Below, piece after piece: positions 24,101 through 39,100 of a stretch of 64,000 nucleotides of DNA. The stretch comes from Ceratotherium simum simum (taxonomy: Eukaryota; Chordata; Mammalia; Perissodactyla; Rhinocerotidae). Numbering within the stretch: position 1 is the first letter of the stretch; each line of letters begins with the position of its first letter. A model generated the notes under the pieces. That model made no database searches. It saw only the letters and a list, made by a program, of their open reading frames with translations, and was not told where the DNA came from. A program made the translations under genes and the position numbers. The stretch spans positions 4,266,697 to 4,330,696 of the forward strand of contig NW_004454229.1 of assembly GCF_000283155.1 (NCBI RefSeq), in the 5' to 3' direction.

Positions 24101-27100
24101 GGCTGCAGAGAAACTGACAGAAAAGGGAAGTGAAATCGAGCCCGAAGCACAGGCTGTGCTGTATGCATTGCTAGTAATTAATGAATATAGGTTGCTCGTA
24201 CATGTGGCCAAAGTCAGACAGCTGTCATCAGCCAAGAAAACATGATAATCCACATTAATAAACAATTTCTTTCTATGTGCAGCACCCCAGGCATAAGCCT
24301 CTATGCTTGGTGTAATAGGGGCAACAAACATAAATACGAAATTTTAAAGCTCTCTGTAAGGAAGAAAACAGAGCACTTGTACTTACAGGTAGCTTGTGGT
24401 TGAATCCTTTCACTCGAATAATTAAACCATGTTCTCCAGCTACCAGCTTATACTCTAGCTGCGCCACATCTGCTTCATAAGCTGGTTCCGCAAGGTTATG
24501 GGTAAGGATATTGACAAAGATATCAAAAAGGACCACACTGAGAATATAAAATGCAAATAGCATCATTAATTGGCAAGAAATAGACATGAACAGATTTGCT
24601 TCGATTTAGAGTAAGAAACTTCACTTTTTTTTTTTTGTGAGGAAGATCAGCCCTGAGCTAACATCCATGCTAATCCTCCTCTTTTTGCTGAGGAAGACCA
24701 GCTCTGAGCTAACATCTATTGCCAATCCTCCTCCTTTTTTTCCCCAAAGCCCCAGTAGATAGTTGTATGTCGTAGTTGCACATCTTTCTAGTTGCTGTAT
24801 GTGGGACGCGGTCTCAGCATGGCCGGAGAAGCGGTGCGTCGGTGCGCGCCTGGGATCCGAACCCGGGCCGCCAGTAGCGGAGCGCGCACACTTAACTGCT
24901 AAGCCACGGGGCTGACCCGAAACTTCACTTTTAGAAGGATGTTAATTCACTACTCCAGAATGTAAAATTGAATACTAATTGAGTTCAAAGGTAAATACAG
25001 CTTCCCCAGGACTCAGTTTCACAGGGACATTACAGAACTCCTACCTTCAGCAGTGCTTCCCAGTCTTTCTCATGTCACGCACACATAGAAAATGATAATA
25101 TTTATATCACACAATAGATAAGTGTGAAAGGCTTCAAAGGCAACTGGCCTAAAGGCTCTGGTTATTCCTGCAGCCTCAGTTTTCTGACTGACAAATTAAA
25201 AATCTGAGGGAAGGGGGGAGAGTAATGCATTTTTCAAAGTGGATATTAAATGTTAGTGCTGCCTGTCATTTTAAGGTTGCATTTTACAGTTTAAGTGGCA
25301 AAGGAAAAGAAGGAGGACACTAATATTTCCCGAGCACCTCCTATGTTTCAGGCACATTTTAGGCTCTCTGACCTTCCACAATGCAGCTATTTAGATAAAT
25401 ATATAATTTGCTAAGAACAAAGTATAATCAGATTCCTTGACGGTCTCTAAATATAGCATCAACAGATCTATTAGTCTTATTATAGACTGGCAGCTAACCC
25501 AAACTCATCTCTAAGGAACTTTCTCAATCTAGTAATTCTATGACGAGCCTATACTATCGCTTTACAGATGGATGCTGGAGATGCAGCAGCCACAATTCCA
25601 TTTTAATGGTTAGTATTAATACAAATAATTTGTTTTGGGGCACAGAAAAAATACATAAATCGGCACCATAGCTCAAAAACTGACAGAGAAAATGACAGAA
25701 TGATTCAGAATGAAACAAACAAAATAGTTTTTCAATTAAAAAAATATATATTTTCCAGAAAAGAGGACAATTGCTTACTTTGCTGCAGACTTCTGTATCA
25801 AAGGGGAGATCAGATGGAAACGTATATACGCTGAAAGAAAAGACCACAGATAAGAAAATATATGCCAGAGGCCTCAAATATTTTATACATATGCTATTTT
25901 CCCCTAATATCATGTTTTTTAAAAATTCTAAAATAAACTATTAATCCTTAGATCCTCATGACATTTTTATCTTTAACAGTCTTTAAAAAGTAATATTTAC
26001 CATTCCAAATAGTGTCCAGAAGGCACACTTTAATCTATGGAAAGACAAGATATATAGACAGATATACAGAGAAGCCTATGAATACTCATATTTATCAAAA
26101 GCTTTGGTCAAGCTTTACAGAGGTATATATGTCAACAACATTAAGGGAACACAATCCCAGTGCTCACAGAAAGTTATAGCAGAGCTTTTCCAAAAAAGCT
26201 GAATAAATATTAAGAACATTTTTACAAACTCTTACAAGCTATTTAAGAAAAATTGAGGAAACACCTTCCCAATAAACTTAAGATTCCCTCAGAGCTACAG
26301 TACAGTTGTGTTGAGGTTAGGGATATGGGTTAGATGGCAACCAAGAACATTCAGCCTTTAATTCCAGGTTGCTTCAGTAAGTTCCTATGCTATACATGAG
26401 AATAAAAAATAAAAAAGCAACACAGTTTGGGCTAACGTGTTGAAGATAAGAACTTTGGAGTCTGGTTAACTACAGACTATGCTTCCTTTATGCTGAAAAG
26501 CAAAATGGTAGAGGGAGACAGATGGAGGATATTTCACATTTGTAGTGCTGGATTAGGCTATCTATTGTGTCTAAGAATAATTTCCTTCAGCGTACTCTTA
26601 TTCTATCTCTTTTTAAAAATAATGTTTAAAAAATACTACCTATTCCCTAAGATGGCCAAACAACTGGCTCTGCTTTCATTTAACTGAAAGAAAAATATCT
26701 GAAAACAATTTCATTTTAGGCTTGAATCTCTATTTCCTGGAATCTCTAGTGTCTACAAGGATTTCTGTGATAGCACAGGAGCACAGTATGGATCTGATAG
26801 CTAAGCCTAGAAAAGGTCTTCAAATGGAAGGGGAAGGGAAAGAGGGGTAGGTGACAGACACAGGGAAAAAAGGTTGCTACAAAGTAGAGACAGATTTGCT
26901 ATACTTATTTCACTTCTTTTAGCGAAACATTTTACCTTTGGGGATTTTGAATTTGTTGTCTTTCTTATACCACAGGCAACCTTGTGGAGTATTCACAATT
27001 TTAACAGGGTATTCTGTCTCAGGGCAATCAAAAGCCTTCAACATGAAGTCTGTGGCTAACAAAAGAAAAAAAGTAATAATTCATTCAGGTATTTCAACAG

Positions 27101-30100
27101 GATTCTCAGCAATCTGTTCTTGGTTTCAGAAGTCTAGATAACTTTTCTTTGTGGCAAAAATAAGCCAAATTCAAATGCTGGAGTACAACAAATTAGTAGA
27201 ACAATACTGAAAAGAAAATTCTTTGGCCTTGAACTAAATGAACTCTGAAGGTCTGTAACTTCCCAAAAATCGATTCTGATCTGTCCACATTTTGCTTCAT
27301 TCCCTTTCTCAAAGACAATCTTAACTGTGAGAGGGACCCTTGGTCAGGATAACTGTATAAACCAATTTACAAATGAATCCATTTTTGAATGAGAATGTCT
27401 TTTACTAACCCTATGGGCATTTGAAAGGTTACAAAAATAGTTCTACTGGAACAAAGTTAAACTTGTCTTTTAAATTAATGAAAACAAAAATTGTTTCATC
27501 AATATGTAGGTGAGAAATAGCTAATTTAGGGAAAACAAGAATAAAAAAAGTACTTGCTATATTTATTGAAAAGAACTAAGCTGTTTAGATACTTTATATA
27601 TGTACTGTTAGATACACATCTGGAACTGAATTGTCTAAAATATGCAAGATTCCAAAGGTTTTTTTTTTTTTCCTCATTGAGGTTAGATTCACACAACATA
27701 AAATTAGCCATTTTAAAGTGAACAATTCAGGGTCATTTAGTATACTCACAATGTTCTATCTAGTTTCTACCTAGTTTCAAAATATTTTCATCACCCCAAA
27801 AGGAAACCACTATACCCACTAAGCAGTTGCTCTCCATTACCCACTCCCCCCACCCACTGCAACCATCAATCTGAGTTCTGTCTCTATGGATTTACCTACT
27901 CTGAATATTTCACATAAATGGAATCATAAAATATGTGACCCCTTATGTCTGGCTTCTTTCATTCAGCATAATGTTTTCAAGGTTCATCCATGTTGCAGCA
28001 TGTATCAGTACTTCATTTCTTTTTATGACTGAATACTCCTCCATTGTATGTACATACCATAATTTGTTTGTTTATTTGTTCACTGAGGGACATTTGGGCT
28101 GTTTCCACCTTTTGGCTATTGTGAATTATGCTGCTATGAACATGCATGTACATGTATTTGTTTGAGTACCTGTTTTCAGTTCTTTTGGGTATATACCTAG
28201 GAGCAGAATTGCTGGGGAAAATGGCATTCTAAGTAAATTAGTTATATACAACTGTAACCTTGACCCAGACTAGTGGCTTTCTCATAGTTAGAAATGTTTT
28301 CCACTGCAAGCTAGGAGACAAACAGATCCACACATATATAGCTATCGAGAACAAGCGTTCTTGAAATAATACTCTTTCTTTATGCAATGAAACATTTTGC
28401 TATTTTCCATTCTGATTTTTTTAATGCTTTCACAACTCATTATACTGTTCACAACTCATTATACTGATTTCACAACCCTCTGGTGGGTTGCAACCTGTAG
28501 TTTAAAAACATTAGAGCAAGATAATGGCAATTCCTAGAGACTAATGTGAAAGGATCAGCTATGATATACAAGAAAAAGCAAAAGCTTCAGAGAGTCCCAA
28601 GAGCTATGTTTAAGTCCTGTTTCCTCCATTCACCAGGGGAATAGTCTAGGACAATTCACTTCGCTTTTTTGAGCCTTGGTTTTCTCATTTGAAAAAGTAA
28701 AAAAACAGTAATGCCCACTCCAGAGTGTTACTGGGAAACTCAAATATGAATTTAAACGACACTTTGTAAAATGTAATGTACCATACAAGTGCTATTTGTT
28801 TTGTTTATTAGTACACAGATGAATTATGTATAATGACTGCTGTTTCACTGACCTATGTATTTGTTTTCAGCGGGAAGATGAAGATCTGGATTTAATTCGA
28901 AATTAGTCTTCCACAGTTCAGCCCAAGAGTTTTCAACATCTGTAGAGATGAAAAAACAACTGATGCAATAAACAATGCAATGTTCAGAATTCTCTTAATA
29001 ACAAACTAGTTAACAACTGGCCTTCACAAATCAATTTTCGTTTCTCAGAAAAACTGTCAGTGACATATCCAGGCATTCTAGACTCTTGCTATTCAAAGTG
29101 TGGTCTCAGCAGCATTGGTACCACCTGGGAGTTTGTTAAGACATGCAGAATCTCAGGCCCGACCCCAGAGCTACTGACTCAGAATCTGTATTTTAATAAG
29201 ATCTCCAGATGATGCATATGCATACTGCAGTCTGAGAAGCACTTTTCTGAAACATAGTTCAAAACTCTGCCCCCAAACCACCAAGATAACAGGATTTTTT
29301 TTCACTAGCTAATAAATATGGATACAAATGTAGCAAAAAAAAAAATTCCTGCAAAGTAGTATAAATAATTTTCATTTGAAAGTAAACTTATAAAAATATT
29401 TTTCCCCCCAGAGGAACCATCAGACAAATTATAAAGGAATAAAAATTTCCAGGCGAGTCAGATATACCTAAATGTAGTACAAGTGTTAAAATATTTACCT
29501 TCCATACTATACTGAGTCCCAAACCATTTCTCCTTGAGGTCACATTTTCCCTCATTAGCACCAGACAGTAGAACAAGATTTGCTTTTTGAGGAACTAGTT
29601 GATTAAGGGCTTCAGCAATGACCTAATAAGGGGCAGGAGGGGGACAGGGGGTGGGGAGAGACACACATACAACAATAACAACTTTAACCTAATACATCTC
29701 TGTTAAAAAGGCAAAGTCACATCCCAAAGATCCTAGCATCTTGATGCTCATGGAACTATTTATCTATAGTCCATGAACACCCTAATTTATAAAACTTCAT
29801 TAGTCTATCAACTGTTTCAAATATGTTTCTCGATAATACTCATAAACAGTGCTCATCTCAAATAGTAAGAGTATACGAGCAGAAAAAATAGCTAACATTT
29901 ACTAAGCTTTTACTATATGCTATGTAGTGTTTAACGTACGTTATCTCATTTAACCCTAAAAACAACTCTAAGGTATACTTATTTTATAGAAAATAATACT
30001 CAGCTTCAGAGGTTAAAGGTTAAGTAATTTGCTCAGGTTAAAGATTATGTAATCTGCACAGAACAACACAGCTACAAGTAAGTGGCAAAAGTGGACCTGT

Positions 30101-33100
30101 AACCAAGTTTGTACATGATTCCAGAGACTAGGCTCTTAACTGCTAGGTATTATACTACCTCATACCCAAGAATCAGTACAATGTTCCCAATGTAGGGCCT
30201 CCTTCAATAATCCTTCAGCTATGATAAGGACTAAACACAAGATTTTGTGGGTTAAATTTGAAACCCTAACTACCATTAAACAGCATTTCTTTGAGAAAAA
30301 ACAACAAATGGTGGTTCAGAAAAAAACACTTGGAGCCCTGGGTACAACCGTCCTAAGGAGACGACAAGAACGTGTGGTTGCTGTTTCTTCCTTTCCCTTT
30401 CCCTATCCTCTTTATTTTTTATTTTTTTTGTGAGGAAGATCAGCCCTGAGCTAACATCCATGCCAATCCTCCTCTTTTTGCTGAGGAAGACTGCCCCTGA
30501 GCTAACATCCGTGCCCATCTTCCTCCACTTTATAAGGGATGCCGCCACAGCATGGCCTGACAAGCAGTGCGTCAGTGCACACCCGGGATCCAAACCCTGG
30601 CTGCCAGCAGCGGAGCTCGCGCACTTAACTGCTACGCCACGGGGCCAGCCCCCCCCATCCTCTTTAAATAGTAGTTTTGGAATACTCTATATCAAACTTT
30701 CTCAACCTCGGCATTATTAACATCTTGGGCCAGATAATTCTTTGTTGTCGGGTGCTGTCTTCTGCATTGTAGGATGTTTAGCTACATCTCTGGCTTCCAC
30801 CCATTAGACGCCAAGAGCACCTCCCAGCTGTGACAACCAAATGTCCCCAGACATTGACAAATACCCCCTAGGGGGCAAAATCATCCTTGGTTGAGAACTG
30901 CTACCTTAAATGGAGCAAAATGACTCATTCCCCAGGAGTAGTGGAGGAAAGACCCTCACCAACTATTTATTTGTATGTAACATTATCTCTAAGTCATATG
31001 TTTCAAATTCAGAGAATCTCATATTTTCCTTGTACATATTTTCAAAATGATTAAAATTTAATTGTCCAGAGTCTCCAACTGAATTAAAAGGTAAGCTAAA
31101 CAATTCTGAGTATGCTTAGCAGCAAAAGCACATAATTCTTAGGAATTTAACTTTAACTCTTTTAGTAGATGTTTTAACACTTGAAAAATAGTGAGAATAG
31201 TACCCAAAAAGAGGACTTGATTTTCTCCTCATATTAAAACAAAAGCATACAGAAGAATCATGAAAAATTATCCATGAAACTATTGATATTTCTTTTGTTT
31301 AAACAAACAAAAAACTTGACTAAATATAACCAAGTTTTCTCCATTCCCACAGTTCTTAAATACATCTCTGCACTTTCTCACCCTCCTCTTTCTTTAAAAG
31401 TAAGTTTTAGAAATGGAAACCTCCTTACTTCTGGCTTATATTCAAAAAGAAGCTGGTCTCCAGTGAGGAAGTCCTGCAGGGGGTACAGCTGCATGTTTTC
31501 ACACATGTTTTCCACATACTCAACTGGATCTGTCTGTAAAGAGGTAAAATTATTTCACACCAGAAATTCCCCATTATTATCCCTAATTTGCCACAAATGT
31601 AAATACTTTTTCTCTTTTTTAACAATGAAACCAAAAGATTCTGAACAGATATAACCAGATATAACTGCAGTTTAAGAATCTGATGCTCAGAATTCTAAGA
31701 AAATTTAGCCAAAGCTACCATTTTAAGGGCTTAACCTAACATCCCCCCTGTCCCCATCCTGAGCCTCACAACACAACTAGGCTCTAATCATGTCACAGCC
31801 TCTTCAGGAGAGCAATTATAACACTGAATGTCAAATGCCCCCCATGACTGTGAGGTCCCTAAAGGCAGAGTCTTCATCATTTTATCACTACAGCACTATC
31901 ACCTAAAAACTATTTGTAAGCATGAATCAGATCGATGTAGAAATCAAAATGTGTCATCAGATAAATGTCTTGATTTAACAAGTTATATTAATCAGTATAT
32001 TACTTCAATTTAAAACTGAAAGAGTGACCACAAGTTCTCTAACCCATGAAATGGAAACACTTCTCTAGAGGAAAGCAATTAATTCATGCATTTATTGAAC
32101 ACCCAGATGCACAAAATCTTAAAACTGACAGGTTCTTCAGATACCAAGTAGTTCCAATCCTATGTTTTACAATGAGGAAATATACTCAGATTGACTGGGT
32201 GACTTGCCCAAGGTCACGCAGTAAGTGACAGAGTAGACACTAGAACTCAGGCCTCCTAATGTAGCAGCAAACACTGTTTCCAAAATACCACACATGCCCA
32301 GTCCTTTACTAGACAATACGGGTTATTCTCTCATCTAATGGAAGACAGAATAGAAGTGAAGGTTACTGCATTCATGGAGGAGAAATGAGACATGCATCCA
32401 TCAAACTAGAGACCATAGGTATATGTTATCTACTACATTATCACATACAAATAGAACAAGGAAAAAGGAAAGATTTATTGTTAGCTTTTTTTGCCCTACT
32501 TCAGGAAACATTGCTGAATCACCAAGTTGACTAGTCACTAAAGTGCTATTATTGTTTAAAATGACTCCTCCTACTCTGTTCTAATTTTTTAAATTAGTTA
32601 TTTTCACCAGCCACTTATTTATAAGTTAACTGCTCCAATCTAATCAGGACCCTGGGCTAAAAGCAGACCTTTGGTGCCAAGGCAATGGAAAAGGTACTAT
32701 GAAAAACACTTAAATGCTATCCTTTAATTTTTTTAAATATTTAATTCACATACCCTAAAATTCACACTTTTAAAGTGTACAATTAAAAATGAAATAAAAA
32801 ATAAAGTGTACAATTGAGTGGTTTTTAGTATATTCACAAAGTTGTGCAACCATTGTCCCTATCCAGTTCCAGAATATTTTCATCACCTCGAAGGAAACAT
32901 CCATACCCATTAAGCAATCGCTCCCTCCTACCCACTCCCCCCAGCCACTGGCAACCGCCAATCTGTGTTCTATCTATAAGGATTTACCTACTCTGGATAT
33001 TTCATACAAATGGAATCATATAACATGTGACTTGTATCTGGCTTCTCTCATTCAGCATAATGTTTTTAAGGTTCATCCATGTCATAGCATGAATCAGTAC

Positions 33101-36100
33101 TTCATTTCTTTTATGGCTGAATAATACTCCAAAGTAGGCATATTCTAAATTCTGTTTAACCATTCATTTGTTGATGGACACTTAGGTTGTTTCCATTTTT
33201 TTGCTATAACGAATAATGCTGTTATGAACACTTGTGTACAAGTATTTTTTTTTTTTTTTTTTTTTGTGAGGAGATCAGCCCTGGGCTAACATCTGTGCCC
33301 ATCCTCCTCCACTTTATATGGGACGCCGCCACAGCATGGCTTGCCAAGCAGTGCGTCGGTGCACTCCCGGGATCCGAACCAGCGAACCCCGGGCCGCCGC
33401 AGCGGAGCGCGCGCACCCAACCGCTTGCGCCACCGGGCCGGCCCCATGTGTACAAGTATTTGTGTGGACATATGGTTGCAATTCTCTTGAGCATATACCT
33501 AGGAGTGGAATTGCTGGCTTATGTGGTAACTCTATGTCTCACTTTTTAAGGAACTGCCAAACTGTTTTCCAAAGCTGCTGTACCATTTTACATTCCCACC
33601 AGCAATGTATGAGGGTTCTAATTTCTCTATAGCTTCTCCAACACTTGTTATTATCTAGCCTCTAATTTTTTTGTCTACTACAAACTCTCACTACCTTCCA
33701 TCAATGTTACATTATTTCTGTTTTTCTGCCTACAGAAAAGCACTTAAACAGCTTTCCTCTAGTTCAAATAGTTGATTTGTGAGACATACTGAGTCCAAGT
33801 TCTTAGATGAAATAAAAATTTTTTTTAAATTTTTTAATTTAAAAAAACTGGTTTGCAAAGTTTGAAAAGGACATTCCTATTTGCCTTTATTGATGAAGAC
33901 CAGAAAAAATCTGAAGAAAATACATTCCAACTTTGTTAATAAAAGAGAAATGTATAAAAGCCGAAATAAACAGAGCTGCCTGAGTTAACTAAGCAGTCCA
34001 CGTAGATACAGACCTTTCTGATCTGTTCTGACTTTGCACTGATTAGGTTTTAATCTAAGACGTTTTAAAAACAAGACAAGCATTCATGAATACTGCTAAA
34101 GGTGAAAAAAATGAGGAGCTACAAAATGGGGAGATGTCAGTTAAAAGATATCTTGAAATGTCTTGCCAAGAAGGAACCAGAGGAGCAGAAAGAAAGTGTC
34201 TCACTCAACCAATGCTAGACAGCAGATACCCAAAAAAGGAATTTGGGTATCACTATGGTTGTAGTCCACAGTTCTTGATCCCACTCCTGCCACAGTTCTG
34301 GCCCACATGTTACCACCACAGCTGATAAGGACATGGATCAAAATCACTCCTCGTAAGGGGGAGGGCAGGACTTGTGGGTTCTATGCGTATCAATCTAATC
34401 TACAAATTATAGGGAGGACTGTTTATAGGACTCTCTAATGGTCAATAGTCACAGCAGTCTTTCTATTTTCATAGAATAAGATTTCTATCTCAATTTCAAA
34501 GGACTTCAAGTATAATAGAGCAGATTACATAGGAATCAATAACAACTGAAAGCTTATCGTTTTTGTGACCTTGTCCTCATGTACTTAAGTCTTCTCTACT
34601 TAGAGTAGATATTCAGGGAATTGTTTCTGGTGATGATCCAAAAAGGCAGCTTTCAAGATGCTCTATAAACTGGCTCTAAATCAGGGGCTCTTAATCTAGG
34701 GTCTGCAGACATCTTCCACAAGATATCAGTGGACAAATTCAGGGAGGGGTGGTGGTGCATGAATCTGGTTAGGAAGAAATTACCTATTTATTTCCACTAA
34801 CCTCTAACTTAGCATTTTTATTCAATTATGAATATAGACAACAAATCCCCATAGTATTAGCAGCATCTGTGACTATAACCAGTAGAAATCACAACATAGT
34901 TGTTGCCGATATCTCAAAATATCACACTCACTGCTACTTAAAATTATAGTAATTACTAGACCTTATTTAATATATTGATAAAGAGTCACAAATTACTATT
35001 TTTTACTATTTTGAATACTTCATTTCAGTATTACTTTGTAAACTACTGTATTTTATTTTACTCACTTAAAAACATTATTCTATGGACTGTATAATATTTA
35101 ACAGTATTATTTCAACGTTAAATTTCCCAAGTGTGACAATTTTAGTGAGGTTATGTGAGAGAATACATTTGTTTGTAGCACATACATGCAGATGTATGCA
35201 TACATGCTAAAAACATTCAGGGGTGAAAAATCGTGATATCTGTAATTAAATCTCAAATGCTTTGGGAAAAAATACATGTACACACACATATATACATATA
35301 TAAGGGGAGAGAGAGAGAAGAAAGAAAATATGGCAAAATATTACCAATTGGTGAAACCAGGTGAGGGATATACCAGTGCTCATTGTACTAACTATGACAA
35401 CTTTTCTGAGAGTTGAAAAAGTTGGAGGGATGAAATATTATTCTGAGGAGGGGTCCACATGATTCAATATATTTCCAAAGGGATCCAAGGCACAAAAAGG
35501 GTTTAAAAAAAAACCCCGCTCTAAACTCACCTTTCAGCCTTATATAATACCCTCATTTCATATACCCCATGCTACAGACACAAAGGAAATTCACTTTTTC
35601 ACAGTACCCCAGAGTTCCTTATTCATGTGCTTCCCATTGCTTAGAATTTATCCAAACTTGACCCATTTTTTTAACGCTGAACTCAACTGAAATTTACCAT
35701 ATATATGAAGCCTTCCCCAACCCTATTCTAATCAAGGCAAATGCTCTCCTGGCCCTAAAATCCCAAAGCACACTGTTTCTAATATTATATATGGTAATTA
35801 CTACAGATTATCTTGTAGAATGTCTTCACAATATTTGTTTGTTTTTTTTTTTTGATTTTTATTTATTTATTTTTTTCCCCCAAAGCCCCAGTAGATAGTT
35901 GTATGTCATAGTTGCACAGCCTTCTACTTGCTGTATGTGGGACACGGCCTCAGCATGGCCGGAGAAGCGGTGCGTTGGTGTGCGCCCGGGATCCGAACCC
36001 TGGCCGCCAGCAGCAGAGCGCGTGTACTTAACCGCTAAGCCACAGGGCCAGCCCCGTGTCTTCACAATATTTGAATCCCCAAAATATCAAGTACCATAGC

Positions 36101-39100
36101 AAGCTCTCCACAAATGTTTATCAGAAAGATAGACACATGGATGACTACGTAGATAAATAATTGTCACACAACATGATCTGTATCAATCTGCCTAATCCTC
36201 TCACTGTTATTCAGTATAAATACTCAAAAACACAAGAGTTAATCTTCAGATGGCCTCAAGGCCATCTTGAGACTCACATGACAGAGAGTGGCAGAATTAA
36301 AACTCCAGTGACACTTCCAAAAAGAGAAACAATGTCCACACCAGTTTCAACTTGGTCACAAATAACATTCAAAAAAAATTTGACTTCCACTAGAAGTCAT
36401 TACCTGTTCTTGGTAATGAAATTCATTATCCTCAATTTTCTGAATCTCTTCAAAAATTCTGTGAAAGAAGAAATTATAATAACTAGAAGACATATTTAAA
36501 TTTCTCATTAGAATCATCAGCAAGAAAAGAGAAGCATAAAAATAAACAGACTGGCCACATAAACCAAACCCTTAGTGTACATTCACATATAGAAGTATAA
36601 GGATATGGAGCCAGTATAGGAACTTAAGCAGGAAACGCCTGAAAAACCATTCAGGCAGGACTAAAGCATGTCTATCGGCAACTTGAAGGCTAAAACATAC
36701 AAGGATTGGCGTCTGGCCTAATTCTAATAAGTATATATTACCTTTTTTCTGGGCCTAGCTTCTGCAGCATTTTTAAATACTGGAAGACAGTATGAGCAAC
36801 CTGAAAATAAAACATCTTATTATACTTTTGCATAAAGTGATATCTATATATTAAAAAAAAACTTCACTTAAATTATTTACCTCATAGAAATGTTCATAAC
36901 CCTCATCAGTCAATGTAATAGAAATGCTGAACACCGAGTAAGTAGAATTTTGCTCAAATCCTGTCTCACCATTTCCACCAAATAGCGCAAGAGCCCAGCA
37001 CCTATAGTTAGAAAAAAATTAATCCAATCAATATCTTCAGATTGATAGTCTACAAATACTTCAAATTAACAAAATAGGTAGGCTTTCTATGTAAAATTTG
37101 GGAAGCTCAGTCTTTGATGCTAACATGCTTTCCAACAGTAAGTTTAAAAGCACAAATTTTAAAAGCACAAGGCCTCCCAAGGATTGTAGTGCATGCAGGA
37201 ATCACCAGAAGGAAATAATAGCCGTATTTATTTAATGGAATATTTAATGGAAATATTAATATATTTCCATTAAATAAAACGTTAACAGTTTTATGAAGCC
37301 ATAGTAATTTCTGTTGAAGAGAACTCTACAAACATTAAAATTAAGGTTGCTGGAGGCATTTCACTCATCTCTTTTTGAACCCGTCTCCCAGGAGAAGATT
37401 GACAACACTTCAGATACACCCCTACTTAGAAAGTCAAGTGAGCTCTGAGACTATCAGCTAACCTACATAGCTTGTCTAGGAAAGAAGCAATGAGACTCTA
37501 TCTTTTTCTGACTAGAATAATCCTGAAAACCTAAAATGAGGAGGGAAGAAGCCAGAATGAAGCATTTGAAATTTTAATAAAGTTCAGTAAGGTAAAAAGG
37601 CTGTGCATATCTCAAAGCATATTACATTTACTGTGTAAGACATATACAGACCTAATATCATTAGTTTATTCTTTCATAATAAACTTGCCCTTTCAGCTTT
37701 CTTTGAATGTTCTAGTACACATCAATGTTTTAAAGTACTTATTGACATTTCTCATCCACCTTTCCAGTCTTGAATTGGTATACAGAAAAATCAAACAATG
37801 AATTACTTTAACGTATCGGTCCTGATTCTAAAGCTATATTTCTATGCTTTGGCTAGGCAACTTAAACAAGTGCTTAAATGCATTAGGAAACGTTCTGCTA
37901 ACACAGCTGCATATACTATTCACAGTCCCACATATTTATTATGATTTATCGGCCCAGTGAAGTTTTCATTCAAGGCTACCTTTTAGGTTGGAAATGCATG
38001 GAGATCCACAGCATTTAAACAATTGACTTCCTTACTATTCAAATCTAAATTCTTGATTTAGAGCTAATCTTTTATGTAATTCAAGAATCTACTAGTTTAA
38101 TTATGACTTTAAAAATTTTGTGTACAACTACTTCCAACACGGGCTAAAAGGTGGCTGCCAAGGAAATTTACAAATATAATATGGTCGTTAAAATAATCTA
38201 GGTTATTAAAGTGACTATAATTAAGCATTAGGTTTGATTCTAGGCTTCCTGGCAGATAAAACAAAAAGAGAAAAGAATAGGTTATATAATACTTAGTGTC
38301 TATTATTTTTCAGAGATTGCTACACTGAAAACACTTATTAATTGAATACTTGCTTTTTTCTAAGATAAGAAAGAATGCTGCCTTTGCCTTCATGTCCAAC
38401 CAGCCAAGAGATATAATGAAGTGGCTTCACCCTTAAAAAAAAATGTCAGAAATAAAAAAATTAAGGTATAAGTACACCAAAAAACCTTACTTGTAAGACT
38501 ACGATATTTGAGAATATGATTATAAACTTATTCTCACATAAATTCCACTAAACATGAAATTATAATTTGTAGCCACAAGACTAAAACAGAAAACATGGTA
38601 AAATTTAACTTCCTCACCTGAAATCACTGAAAGAGTACAATCATTCCAAAATTTAAGGTGACTACTTGCACGCCAAACTTAATTCTTTTCATGGGAAAAT
38701 ATTTCATTTTTGTTTCACCCAAAACAAAAATAACAGAGCTTCTGTATCATTTTAGAACCTAATACAGATACGAATGGCTCTGTAGCTATAAAAGCTTTCA
38801 GTATTGCATCAGGCTCTATGATAAACTGAAATGTGTTGCTTTAAATGTCAGAAAATCTAGCCTGTAGTTTTAGTTTTTCCTTTAAGTAAAAGCATAATCT
38901 CGAGCAAGAGCCTTGACCATATTTTTCTTTTTCTCTTCACCTGCCTAATACCTACCCATAGTTTTCATGAAAATTCAATAACAGATGCAAAAATGCCTTA
39001 TAATATAAAATGCCTAATAATAAACTTTAACAGTCTGAGTAGTTATATATGTTATTCAAATTGTTTTTTACCACTGGCTTCTACTATAATTTCAAAAATG

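Noticed and set aside
25996..26035. Possible NRDC mini-exon between an AG and a GT on the minus strand
   Set aside because: The neighbouring exons (25779-25830 and 26936-27055) already join in frame and match nardilysin; this peptide does not.
30276..30593. Repeated open frames with similar peptides at many SINEs (for example [10 protein letters not shown])
   Set aside because: They are translations of ERE bodies and tails, so their similarity is repeat ancestry rather than a gene family.
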